Of a stretch of DNA of 64,000 bases, positions 16,156 through 24,195 are shown one piece after another; positions within the stretch are counted from its first letter, which is position 1, and each line of letters starts with the position of its first letter. The notes below the pieces were generated by a model. The model was not told the DNA's origin, made no database searches, and saw only the letters and a program-made list of their open reading frames with translations. Source of the stretch: an uncultured Veillonella sp. GTDB taxonomy: Bacteria; Bacillota; Negativicutes; Veillonellales; Veillonellaceae. The position numbers and the translations under genes were made by a program. The stretch is from the NCBI RefSeq assembly GCF_900545795.1, contig NZ_URAR01000005.1, positions 1 to 64,000 on the forward strand, in the 5' to 3' direction.

Positions 16156-17904
16156 TTATTGTTCCTTAGTCACCGGCACATCACCTGCACTGGTTGGTTC
16201 ATTTGTCCCCTTTGCTTTAGCGGCTGCTTCAGCCTTAGCTTTAGCTTCCGCTTCTGCTTTAGCCTTAGCTTCGGCCTCTGCCTTGGCCTTAGCCTCTGCT
16301 TCACGCTGCAAACGCAACTCTTTTTGTAATGGTGCTACTGGTTGATCATGAACTATAATTTCTGTCTCAAACAAACGGCCCCAAGGGAAACGTGCTTCTA
16401 CAGTACGAGGATTGATTTCCAAGTATTTTTCTGCAAAATCTTGAATGCGTTCACCCATGTACGCTTCTAATTTTTCATTTAACGTACCTGTATAGCGAAC
16501 ATTATCTACGCGAATATCTTCTTGCATACGGTAAATATCTTTGCGAATATTAGCTTGGTACGCCCAATTATCTAAATACTGTTGTGTCAACATATTGCGA
16601 TGCTCTTGGGTCTGCATATTTTTACCTAATACGCCTTGCGCAATAGCATAACCCACTGTATTACTTGCTGTATTCCAACCATTATAAGCATCTACTTTAT
16701 ACAATAATCCACGTTTATAAAGCCCATATACAAAGGTATTATCCGCCCCATTAGAGTAAGCAATGTCAGCTACACTAACAGCTACTTTTTTATTAATAGA
16801 TGCTTCAATCTGATCTAAGAACGCATTAGTACTAGCGGAAATCATCGGGAAGTTTTCAAATGCTTCAGACTCGCCCGTTACAGTGCCCAATGGTGTGTTA
16901 ACAGCTAATAAAATATCTGGCTGCCCTTTAGTTACCATTGTACCACCTACAGCTAATACATGTTCTGCAATAGTTTTGGCCACGGACTGATCTTCATAAT
17001 GAGGCACTGTATCCCCTGCGCCACCAAGTGGATAAATTACTTCAAAGCTTGGCTGTAAATTATTAATATCTACATGAGCTCGCGCAATTAATAATAAGGC
17101 TAATTGGTCAGCTCCTGGGAAGCTACCATACACTTTATCAGATAAGCCTTTGCTATAAGCTTTTAAATAACGACTTTCTAAAGCTGATTGCGATAAAGTG
17201 CTTGTATCATCATGACCTAGCGCAAAATAGCGGAAAACGCCAGCTCTCGTTTCATCAATTAAAGCACGGTTCACTTCCATATTTTTTTGACGACGTGTAA
17301 ACCAATCTTGCAAGTACTCAATTGGCACCTGCGCTTGCAATTGAATAAGCTGTGCTTGCTCATCAGTAGATAATTGGCCTGCATCTAATTTATCCTGTAA
17401 TGCTGCAATTTGGAAAATAGTAGGGCCAAATGTATCGTAATAGGCTGGCTCTACACCACCACCGCTAGCACGAGGAGAACGCATTACTGTACCAAAAGCA
17501 TAAATCGGCACATTTGGATTGCTTTCATGCAGTGCTCGTAAGTCTTTAGTACGCTTTAATAAAGTAGATGTTGGCAAATCATGCTTACGAGAGTCTACTA
17601 GGCCGCCATAAATTAAAGTATCTGTACTGAGCACCATAATATCGGCACGGTTAGCATTTTCTTTAACCCAATTCCAAATTAAATCAGGCTCGCCATGATA
17701 ATTTTTACCAGAAATCATATACTCTGGTGGCGTAATTACATCATAACCAGCTCCTTCTGCCGTATCTACCGTATAGGATAAACTAACGGGACGATCATCT
17801 TGTGGCACCAACAAAATCGTCTCCGCCGACACTGGTGATGAAGTCCATAAAACAGCAGCAGCCAAAGCTCCTGCAAACCAGGCATGAGATTTGCCCACAA
17901 TCAT
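16156..17904 (-). CDS. DUF4127 family exported protein
   Basis: The 582-residue protein has a signal peptide (basic MIVGKSHAW, hydrophobic ALAAAVLW, cleavage likely after SPVSA). The body matches DUF4127: LLVPQDDRPVSL near the mature N-terminus, DIMVLSTDTLIYGGLVDSR and later FGTVMRSPRASGGG. The biochemical role of DUF4127 is not known to me. The C-terminal 50 residues are a highly charged run of alternating AEAKAKAE units, likely a helical stalk, followed by a short polar tail. AAAGGAGTGA supports the ATG. Confidence 0.82.
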   Translation of the reverse strand: MIVGKSHAWFAGALAAAVLWTSSPVSAETILLVPQDDRPVSLSYTVDTAEGAGYDVITPPEYMISGKNYHGEPDLIWNWVKENANRADIMVLSTDTLIYGGLVDSRKHDLPTSTLLKRTKDLRALHESNPNVPIYAFGTVMRSPRASGGGVEPAYYDTFGPTIFQIAALQDKLDAGQLSTDEQAQLIQLQAQVPIEYLQDWFTRRQKNMEVNRALIDETRAGVFRYFALGHDDTSTLSQSALESRYLKAYSKGLSDKVYGSFPGADQLALLLIARAHVDINNLQPSFEVIYPLGGAGDTVPHYEDQSVAKTIAEHVLAVGGTMVTKGQPDILLAVNTPLGTVTGESEAFENFPMISASTNAFLDQIEASINKKVAVSVADIAYSNGADNTFVYGLYKRGLLYKVDAYNGWNTASNTVGYAIAQGVLGKNMQTQEHRNMLTQQYLDNWAYQANIRKDIYRMQEDIRVDNVRYTGTLNEKLEAYMGERIQDFAEKYLEINPRTVEARFPWGRLFETEIIVHDQPVAPLQKELRLQREAEAKAKAEAEAKAKAEAEAKAKAEAAAKAKGTNEPTSAGDVPVTKEQ

Positions 17905-17996
17905 TCACTCCTTTAAATAACACGAATTATACATATAGCATCATATATTCAAGATTAAAAACTATCCTTTATTATACCATATTTACCCTTGCGCAA

Positions 17997-18623
17997 CTAG
18001 CGAATGCGAGGCAAACTCCAATTAAAGCGAATCGCCAACGTTCGTATAATAAGAACGACAATAAAAGCTCCATACGAAGCTTCTTGCCAATGCCCTGCAG
18101 TAAACAAATAATAATATACTATACCACCTAAAATCGCCGGCAAGGCATACACTTCTTCGCGAAGCACCGAAGGCACTCGCTGTGCCAATACATCGCGCAA
18201 TACGCCACCACCTACGGCCGTAAGCAGACCTAATGTTACCGATAAGACAGCTAAATCTGGATAATGACTAATCCCAACAGAAGCGCCGGTCACTGTAAAG
18301 GAAGCTAGTCCAATCGTATCAGCTCCCAAGTAAATTCGACGCACCCAGCGAGTGGCAATATAGCGATTATGACGCATACGATACATTAAAAATAAAATAA
18401 ATACCGTCCCTAATACTAAGGACACATAAAGACCTGATTTAAATGAATTCGGTGGAATATTGCCTACAATAACATCGCGCATAATACCACCGCCAATGGC
18501 AGTGGCTAAGGCCAACACGGCCATACCAAAAATATCCATGCGCCGACCAATACCGACTAAAGTGCCTGAAATCGCAAATGCAATCGTTCCCACTAAATCA
18601 AAAGTAAGCCATAAAAGTTCCAA
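17997..18623 (-). CDS. TRIC-like cation channel / UPF0126 membrane protein
   Basis: The 208-residue protein has six to seven membrane segments in two homologous halves. The first has AFAISGTLVGIGRRMDIFGMAVLALATAIGGGIMRDVIVG and the second SFTVTGASVGIS...LGLLTAVGGGVLRDVLAQ; the duplicated GGGxxRD motif is the family hallmark. Bacterial TRIC homologues form K+-permeable trimeric channels, whereas YicG-type members have been linked to glycine transport, so the substrate is uncertain. TTG at 18623 is preferred because AAGGAG lies seven bases before it; the ATG at 18716 has no ribosome binding site and adds a polar, non-conserved leader. Confidence 0.85.
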   Translation of the reverse strand: MELLWLTFDLVGTIAFAISGTLVGIGRRMDIFGMAVLALATAIGGGIMRDVIVGNIPPNSFKSGLYVSLVLGTVFILFLMYRMRHNRYIATRWVRRIYLGADTIGLASFTVTGASVGISHYPDLAVLSVTLGLLTAVGGGVLRDVLAQRVPSVLREEVYALPAILGGIVYYYLFTAGHWQEASYGAFIVVLIIRTLAIRFNWSLPRIR

Positions 18624-18750
18624 GATAGTACTCCTTATACTCCAATATAAGCATAGAAAAGCATTGAACCCCTCTTGATTCTCACCGCTCACATCTTCAC
18701 TCTCTAATAAACTCATTATATATAATTTACTGACTATATTTCAATGAGAA

Positions 18751-18806
18751 TAAATATAAAAAAACTGCAATCGACATAGTGCATATACACCCTATATCGT
18801 TGCAGT
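18751..18806 (-). terminator. Rho-independent terminator of nhaA
   Basis: ACTGCAA (18764-18770) pairs with TTGCAGT (18800-18806), and the stem continues with CGA/TCG and ATAG/CTAT around a short loop. In the minus direction T7 follows. It lies 124 bases beyond the nhaA stop. Confidence 0.85.
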
Positions 18807-18929
18807 CTTTCTCATATGACACAATTCAAATAAATTCAGCGTCGCTTTATTAAGTGAGCATCTCTTTTGGCTTAACAATTTCTTCTTTACATCGTCTTTT
18901 CGATTAACGCTCCTGCTTTAACGCTTCTT

Positions 18930-20201
18930 TTAACTTAACACTTCTGCTTTTTTCTTAGACATATCAGGCGCCATATACCGCAATACTAAATAACCCAATA
19001 CACCAGATACAATGGAACCAATAAAAATACCTACCTTAGCAAGTTCTTGCGCATGTCCTGGTGGGAATGCTAATAAGTCCACAAAAAGGCTCATCGTAAA
19101 GCCAACACCACAGCAAAGAGATACACCATAAATATGCATCCAAGTCATCGGCTTCGGCATTGGTACGAGCTTTGTCTTTACAAGTAAAAGTAAAATGCCA
19201 AAGATGCCTACTTGCTTACCTACAAAGAGGCCTAATGCAATACCTAATAATACAGGATGCTGTAAATCACTGAGCTGGAAGTCACCAAATGATACACCTG
19301 CATTAACAAAACCAAAGAGTGGCACGATGAGGAACGTAATCCAATTCGATAAGGCATGCTCCCAATCCATGAGTGGATTTACTTCATCCGCCTCTTCATC
19401 AGTTCTGCCTGCCTTCGCCACTTGTTGAGCCTCACCGCCATCAGCTTGCGCTAAAGACTTAGCATCTTGAACCGCTTTCTTTGGAGTTCCTTTTGTAGGA
19501 ATCGTCATAGCTAACAGAACACCTGCCATAGTAGCATGCAGCCCGGACTTAAAGATACAGAACCACAAAATAACGCCTAATATAATATACGGCCAAGGTG
19601 CAATAACACCGCGTTTATTTAAAATTACAAGAGCCACTAAGACAGCTATGGCACCGCCCATGAATAAGAAGTTAAAGCTCTCTGTATAAGCCACTGCAAT
19701 GATGAGGATAGCAATTAAGTCATCCACTACAGCTAAGGTAGTTAAAAAGACTTTTGCTGCTACCGGCACCCTAGATCCTAAAAGGGAAATTATACCAATG
19801 GAAAAGGCAATATCTGTAGCTGTAGGAATCGCCCAGCCACGAATTAACTCCGGCTGCGCACTAGTAAACCAGTAGTAAATCCCTGCCGGCGCTAGCACCC
19901 CCATTAAAGCCGCTATGCTTGGCAAGAATCGCTTTGATGGTGTATTTAATGCACCATCTACCATTTCATGCTTTACTTCAAGGCCCACCCCTAAAAAGAA
20001 TATGGCCATTAATACATCATTAACCCACAGCTCCACTGATAATGGTCCCAAAGGCATATGTAAAAAAGATTGATACATGGATGCCATAGGTGAATTAGCT
20101 ATCCATACGGCTAAGGCCGCCATCAATAATAACAATATTCCACCAGAAGACTGGGCTTCAATAAAGTTTTTTAAATGCTTTATATGCTTCATACGCTTCA
20201 T
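18930..20201 (-). CDS. nhaA: Na+/H+ antiporter NhaA
   Basis: The 423-residue antiporter shows the conserved features of NhaA: FFLGVGLEVKHEMVDG near residue 70, GWAIPTATDIAFSIG near 125, and LAVVDDLIAI near 155 with the paired aspartates that bind sodium and protons. About twelve membrane segments are visible. Between two of them is a charged cytoplasmic insert (about residues 228-270, rich in Q, A, K, E and D) absent from E. coli NhaA, so the protein is longer than the usual 390. AAGGAGA precedes the ATG. It exports sodium and helps pH homeostasis. Confidence 0.95.
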   Translation of the reverse strand: MKRMKHIKHLKNFIEAQSSGGILLLLMAALAVWIANSPMASMYQSFLHMPLGPLSVELWVNDVLMAIFFLGVGLEVKHEMVDGALNTPSKRFLPSIAALMGVLAPAGIYYWFTSAQPELIRGWAIPTATDIAFSIGIISLLGSRVPVAAKVFLTTLAVVDDLIAILIIAVAYTESFNFLFMGGAIAVLVALVILNKRGVIAPWPYIILGVILWFCIFKSGLHATMAGVLLAMTIPTKGTPKKAVQDAKSLAQADGGEAQQVAKAGRTDEEADEVNPLMDWEHALSNWITFLIVPLFGFVNAGVSFGDFQLSDLQHPVLLGIALGLFVGKQVGIFGILLLLVKTKLVPMPKPMTWMHIYGVSLCCGVGFTMSLFVDLLAFPPGHAQELAKVGIFIGSIVSGVLGYLVLRYMAPDMSKKKAEVLS

Positions 20202-20642
20202 ATAAGTCTGTCTCCTTCCAAAAACAAAATGTATATTAAGTATATAACAAAAGTTAATTTATTAGCAAGATTTATGCAAATTTAATAATATGTAATCATT
20301 TTATGCAATAAAAAATATCATATCTTCTATTTTTATCAGATTAGTATTTAACAGCCTTTATTTTAATAATATATTTATATCTTAGATAAACTCAAGAAGC
20401 TGAATTTCCTTATATTAAATTAAACTAAATTAAGCAATATCCCCATATTGAGTTAGACTAATGCTCGCTTTGTATTTTTGTAATATACATTTGTATTTAC
20501 AAAGAGGATTTTTAGTGGTATCATAATTTTCATATTCTACAGATGTACTTACATCTAGATATTAGTACTAGGACTTTTATTTGAAATAAGAGGTAATCAC
20601 TAATATAGAATAATTAGGGGTTTTGAGAAAAAGGAGATAGGT
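20202..20642. promoter_or_regulatory. Divergent intergenic region nhaA/agcS with a likely plus-strand promoter
   Basis: For the plus-strand symporter, TTTACA (20496-20501) and TATCAT (20519-20524) are spaced by 17 bases. The leader that follows contains a small hairpin AGATGT/ACATCT. For nhaA, TTGCTA and TATACT with an 18-base spacer can be read on the minus strand about 20-60 bases upstream of its ribosome binding site. The rest is AT-rich with no recognisable gene. Confidence 0.5.
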
Positions 20643-22073
20643 ATGGAAAACGTTCTACCAACCATAGAAGGTATGGTCAATTCGGTCAATGACTTTCTCT
20701 GGGGCTATATTTTAATGTACGCCTTAGTGGGCATTGGCATTTTCTTTACAATTTATTTAGGCGCACCACAGTTCATACGCTTTGGTCCTGCTTGTAGACA
20801 AGTATTTGGTCGCCTCTACAAAGGCGCTAAGCCTCCAGGAAGTGATGGTGAAAATTCCATTTCCTCCTTCCAGGCATTAGCTGTTGCCATTTCTGCTCAA
20901 GTAGGCACTGGCAATGTGGCTGGCGTAGCCACTGCCATTGTAGCAGGCGGTCCTGGCGCTATCTTCTGGATGTGGGTCAGTGCCATGTTTGGTATGGCTA
21001 CTATCTTCTCTGAAGCTATTTTAGCTCAGCACTATCGCGAGGATGTAAAGGGACAATTCGTCGGAGGTCCTGCCTTTTATATTTCTAAAGGCTTAAAACA
21101 TATTCTCGGACCTCATACAGCTAACTTTTTAGCTTACTTTTTCTCCATCGCCATCATTGTCGCTTTGGGCTTCATTGGTTGCATGGTACAATCCAATTCC
21201 ATTGCCTCATCCATTAATAGTGCCTTTGGATTCAATCCTCTATACATTGGCATTCTTATTGCCATCGTAGCAGGCTTAATTTTTATCGGTGGCATTCAAC
21301 GCATTGCTTTATTTGCTCAGCTAGTAGTGCCATTTATGGCAGTCCTCTACATTGCCTGTGCGATTATTATATTATTTGAATTCTCCGATCAAATTTTGCC
21401 AACGATTCAATATATTTTCCAAGGTGCCTTTAATCCTGAAGCCATCGGTGGTGGCGTTCTAGGCGTGAGCATGAAAGAGGCCATCCGCTACGGCGTAGCT
21501 CGCGGTTTATTCTCCAATGAAGCTGGTATGGGCTCAACGCCTCATGCGCATGCTACAGCCTTAGTATTGCACCCTGTATTACAAGGTTTCGTTGCTTTTA
21601 TTGGGGTCTTCTTCGACACTGTTATTGTATGCTCTGCTACCGCCTTAATCATCCTCCTCACCAATAGCCATGAATTAGGTCTTTCTGGTGCCTTAGTAAC
21701 ACAGGAAGCCTTCTCTACTGCCTTTGGCTCTATTGGACCAGCCATTATCGCGCTTTGCCTAACATTCTTTGCATTTACAACTGTAATAGGCTGGTATTAT
21801 TTTGGCGAATCTAATATACGCTTTTTATTTAAACAAAAAAGCGCTGCAATTCCCGTATATCGTATCTTAGTCTTATTATTTATAGTGTTAGGCGCTACAG
21901 GTAAAGTAGACCTCGTTTGGAATCTGAGCGATATGTTTAACGGCATCATGGTCATTCCCAATTTAATCGCCTTAATCTTATTGCGCAAGGAAATCAAAAG
22001 CATTTTAAAACATTATGATGAAAGTCGCCAAGATGGTCCGCCGTCTTATGAATACCCAGAGCTAAATAAATAA
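20643..22073 (+). CDS. Alanine/glycine:cation symporter (AGCS family)
   Basis: The 476-residue transporter has about eleven membrane segments and the family signature AISAQVGTGNVAGVATAIVAGGPGAIFWMW near residues 80-110, plus ARGLFSNEAGMGSTPHAHA around 290. AGCS proteins take up alanine or glycine with sodium (or protons). AAGGAGATAGGT supports the ATG. It stands alone on the plus strand between divergent nhaA and the small minus-strand cassette, with its own terminator. Confidence 0.95.
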   Translation: MENVLPTIEGMVNSVNDFLWGYILMYALVGIGIFFTIYLGAPQFIRFGPACRQVFGRLYKGAKPPGSDGENSISSFQALAVAISAQVGTGNVAGVATAIVAGGPGAIFWMWVSAMFGMATIFSEAILAQHYREDVKGQFVGGPAFYISKGLKHILGPHTANFLAYFFSIAIIVALGFIGCMVQSNSIASSINSAFGFNPLYIGILIAIVAGLIFIGGIQRIALFAQLVVPFMAVLYIACAIIILFEFSDQILPTIQYIFQGAFNPEAIGGGVLGVSMKEAIRYGVARGLFSNEAGMGSTPHAHATALVLHPVLQGFVAFIGVFFDTVIVCSATALIILLTNSHELGLSGALVTQEAFSTAFGSIGPAIIALCLTFFAFTTVIGWYYFGESNIRFLFKQKSAAIPVYRILVLLFIVLGATGKVDLVWNLSDMFNGIMVIPNLIALILLRKEIKSILKHYDESRQDGPPSYEYPELNK

Positions 22074-22078
22074 AAATA

Positions 22079-22111
22079 GCGCCTTGTGAAATGCTCACAA
22101 GGCGCTTGTTT
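22079..22111 (+). terminator. Terminator of the AGCS symporter (hairpin copy 1)
   Basis: GCGCCTTGTG (22079-22088) and CACAAGGCGC (22096-22105) form a perfect 10-bp stem with a 7-base loop, followed by TTGTTT. The identical 27-base hairpin recurs at 22888-22914. Confidence 0.9.
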
Positions 22112-22178
22112 ACTATTATCTCTTTTTACTTCTTTAATTGACCGCTAAGCCAGTACATGGTAATAATACGAGAACCTA

Positions 22179-22379
22179 TCATTCTAAAGGTTCACCATAT
22201 AACCGCTTCATACCAGCATAAGTAACTAACCAAGTGCCACCACTTTTTCTACATTCCTCATCAGTAAAACGTGGCGGTAGCCCTTTCTGTCCCAAGCAAT
22301 TCTGTTGAACAACTGCTTGCACTTTCCCCCATCGCTGTGCAGCTTCTTTTGTAGTCATTACTTCATCAATTACCTTCAT
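22179..22379 (-). CDS. Small helix-turn-helix-like protein (66 aa)
   Basis: The start of this 66-residue protein, MTTKEAAQRWGK from residue 8, resembles the first helix-turn-helix of excisionase/MerR-like DNA-binding domains, and the C-terminal part GTWLVTYAGMKRLYGEP fits the wing found in such proteins. The middle is atypical, with two cysteines. AAAGGAAG supports the ATG. The start overlaps the end of the 32-residue gene at 22366 by 14 bases. A regulator or antitoxin-like role is possible but unproven. Confidence 0.65.
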   Translation of the reverse strand: MKVIDEVMTTKEAAQRWGKVQAVVQQNCLGQKGLPPRFTDEECRKSGGTWLVTYAGMKRLYGEPLE

Positions 22380-22464
22380 GCTTTCTTCCTTTGTATAGAT
22401 TATAGCCTGCCATCCCTAAAAACATTATAGTGATAATTTGTATAATTAACGTTACATATTCCAT
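22366..22464 (-). CDS. 32-residue single-membrane-span peptide
   Basis: An ATG two bases after the stop of the CPCC gene opens a 32-codon frame with the hydrophobic run VTLIIQIITIMFLGMAG followed by the basic tail YNLYKGRKHEGN. The layout, one membrane span with a positively charged end, is typical of small membrane peptides, including type I toxins and small regulators of membrane proteins. AAGG lies within the end of the preceding gene, and the frame overlaps the next gene by 14 bases, so translational coupling on both sides is likely. No homologue is recognised. Confidence 0.55.
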   Translation of the reverse strand: MEYVTLIIQIITIMFLGMAGYNLYKGRKHEGN

Positions 22465-22466
22465 AG

Positions 22467-22661
22467 TTAAACTACCTTCTCCCCTCGTTTATATGCTTCA
22501 CGGGCTTGATTCAATGACATTTTATTGGCACCACCAGCATACGTAGGATATTTAAACTGAAGAGGGTCATCTTCCCACCAGCAAATAGTACAAATTTCAT
22601 ATTCACGTAACTCTTCTAGTGTTTTATTTCCACAAACAGGACATTCATATAGCTCCTTCAT
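22467..22661 (-). CDS. CPCC-type cysteine-rich small protein
   Basis: The 64-residue protein starts with ECPVCGNKTL and continues EYEICTICWWEDDPLQ, so it holds two CxxC pairs that likely bind zinc, followed by the GGANKMSLNQAREAYKRG block. This order matches the Cys_rich_CPCC family, although the first pair is CPVC instead of CPCC. Members often occur as small cargo genes, in places next to toxin or immunity genes; the function is unknown. It is the first gene of a three-gene cassette. Confidence 0.8.
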   Translation of the reverse strand: MKELYECPVCGNKTLEELREYEICTICWWEDDPLQFKYPTYAGGANKMSLNQAREAYKRGEKVV

Positions 22662-22887
22662 TTTAATAGCCCCTTCTATCTTCTTATAATAAATAAACCT
22701 ATTCTAAAGGTTGAATATTGTAGAGTACCTATAATTGTATTATATCACTTTCACCAGTAGCAGCAATAGCACTGTTTGCATTGCCAATTTCATAGCGTAT
22801 TTTAAGGATTACTAGAAAAAGTGTTTTAAAAAAGTAGTCAAAAAGTAGTCAAACCACTCAAGACTAAATGTTGTCAACATAAAAAAA
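22662..22887. other. Spacer between small cassette and tRNA cluster, with a short direct repeat
   Basis: No gene is visible. AAAAAGTAGTCA is present twice in tandem-like fashion at about 22828-22851 (reading TGACTACTTTTT on the minus strand), a pattern that could be a recombination remnant. The left end likely holds the promoter of the CPCC gene, although I see no strong match. Confidence 0.4.
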
Positions 22888-22914
22888 GCGCCTTGTGAAA
22901 TGCTCACAAGGCGC
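22881..22914 (-). terminator. Terminator of the tRNA cluster (hairpin copy 2)
   Basis: GCGCCTTGTG (22888-22897) pairs with CACAAGGCGC (22905-22914); in the minus direction T7 follows. It is the same 27-base hairpin as at 22079, and lies 13 bases beyond the tRNA-Leu 3' end. Confidence 0.92.
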
Positions 22915-22926
22915 GTATTTACTGAA

Positions 22927-23012
22927 TGGTGCGGTTGATGGGACTTGAACCCATACGAGCGTACGCTCACCACCCCCTCAAGATGGCGTGTCTGCCATTC
23001 CACCACAACCGC
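22927..23012 (-). tRNA. tRNA-Leu (GAG)
   Basis: The 86-base minus-strand gene has acceptor GCGGTTG/CAACCGC, the class II long variable arm (GGTGGTGAGCGTACGCTCGT region), anticodon loop CTTGAGG with anticodon GAG, and the T-loop GGTTCAAGTCC. CCA is encoded at 22927-22929. Confidence 0.96.
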
Positions 23013-23029
23013 TTGTAGTTTGTAATTAC

Positions 23030-23105
23030 TGGTGCCTCAGGGCAGAATCGAACTGCCGACACAAGGATTTTCAGTCCTTTGCTCTACCGACTGAGCTACC
23101 GGGGC
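23030..23105 (-). tRNA. tRNA-Phe (GAA)
   Basis: A complete 76-base tRNA is read on the minus strand: GCCCCGGTAGCTCAGTCGG, anticodon loop CTGAAAA with anticodon GAA, T-loop AGTTCGATTCT and encoded CCA. It lies 17 bases upstream of tRNA-Leu. Confidence 0.97.
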
Positions 23106-23110
23106 AAACG

Positions 23111-23186
23111 TGGCGACCCCGATCAGATTTGAACTGACGATCTTCGCCGTGACAGGGCGACATGTTAACCGCTACACCACGGGGCC
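23111..23186 (-). tRNA. tRNA-Asp (GTC)
   Basis: A complete 76-base tRNA on the minus strand: GGCCCCGTGGTGTAGCGG, anticodon loop CTGTCAC with anticodon GTC, T-loop AGTTCAAATCT and encoded CCA. It is the first gene of the tRNA operon. Confidence 0.97.
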
Positions 23187-23203
23187 GTTTACGTTACTTT
23201 GTT

Positions 23204-23232
23204 ATTATATGGTTTTAGCAGTTAATTGTCAA
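23204..23232 (-). promoter_or_regulatory. Consensus promoter of the tRNA-Asp/Phe/Leu operon
   Basis: TTGACA (23227-23232) and TATAAT (23204-23209) are separated by 17 bases on the minus strand; the tRNA-Asp 5' end is 18 bases downstream of the -10 box. Both hexamers are perfect. Confidence 0.9.
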
Positions 23233-23554
23233 GCACTATTTTTTGAAATTTTATAAAGTATTTTAAATACTTATTCAAAAGGCTTAATTCATTACTACAG
23301 CCAATAATAACAACTAGTTGCCTATCTGACTATCTTCTCAGTGATTACTAAGTACTGTCATCTGACAACTAGTTTATTATAATGTATATTTTATTTTTTT
23401 ACAAGCCCTTTTTTACAAATTTTTTAAATTATTTTTACACATAGTTTTAGAGGCGCTTACTCCCCCTATAAATCAAGAAAATTACAGCGTCATTAACTTA
23501 AAAAGCATTATCTATAAAGCATTATCAATGCAGCCTTAAAAACATTTTAATACA
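23233..23554. other. Gene-free AT-rich spacer
   Basis: No gene or clear terminator is visible. The palindrome-containing string CAACTAGTT occurs at 23311-23319 and again at 23366-23374. Nothing else stands out. Confidence 0.5.
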
Positions 23555-24181
23555 CTATATGTCTTGTAAAAAATGATTATACAATATCTCGTCCCTTACA
23601 GTACTATCTTCTGCATGTCCAGGATGGATAATAAGGTTAGGATTAAAGGTTTTAAAACGAGTTAAACTATTCTGCAATATCTGTGCCGCTCCATTAAAGT
23701 TATTAGTAGCTCCTACGGAGTTCTTTAATACTGTATCGCCTGTAAAGAGATGACCATTCCATTCATACATGACGCTACCTGCACTATGACCGGGCATTTC
23801 ATATACTTGAATAGTAAAAGGATCAATCGTAAGCACCCCTTCTGTAATAGGGATAAAGGGCGAATTACAAAGATTTTTATAAGCTGAAGGCATGCGCCTT
23901 TTAGTATAAAGTAATTCTCGGTCCCCTTCATGCATATACACTGGCACATCAAATTGAGCTTTTACACCGTCAACAGCACAAATATGGTCACAGTGACCAT
24001 GAGTAAGTAAGATAGCCTGCAAAGTACAGTCACCAATCATTTCAATGACTTGCTGAGGATGGAATCCTGGGTCGATAACTAATGCTTGGCCCTTATCTTT
24101 TATAACATAGCAATTGGTACGATATAATCCTAAGGGCTTTTTAAGTATTTCCACTTGGGGAGATATTTGAATACATTCCAT
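23555..24181 (-). CDS. MBL-fold metallo-hydrolase (glyoxalase II-like)
   Basis: The 208-residue protein has the metallo-beta-lactamase motif THGHCDH, then PGHSAGSV, FTGDTVL and the terminal HPGH, giving the ligands for a binuclear metal centre. Length and motif order fit hydroxyacylglutathione hydrolase-like enzymes of unknown substrate. ATG 24181 has AAAGGAGGT upstream; an in-frame start 16 codons earlier would overlap trkH. It is the last gene of the Trk operon, 14 bases after trkH. Confidence 0.9.
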   Translation of the reverse strand: MECIQISPQVEILKKPLGLYRTNCYVIKDKGQALVIDPGFHPQQVIEMIGDCTLQAILLTHGHCDHICAVDGVKAQFDVPVYMHEGDRELLYTKRRMPSAYKNLCNSPFIPITEGVLTIDPFTIQVYEMPGHSAGSVMYEWNGHLFTGDTVLKNSVGATNNFNGAAQILQNSLTRFKTFNPNLIIHPGHAEDSTVRDEILYNHFLQDI

Positions 24182-24195
24182 GTATAATACCTCCT

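Noticed and set aside
22812..23006. 64-codon minus-strand open frame
   Set aside because: Most of it is the tRNA-Leu gene and its terminator.
23311..23374. Repeated CAACTAGTT palindrome as an operator pair
   Set aside because: The same short palindrome occurs elsewhere in the window (for example near 9487 and 63268) in unrelated contexts, so it is not informative.
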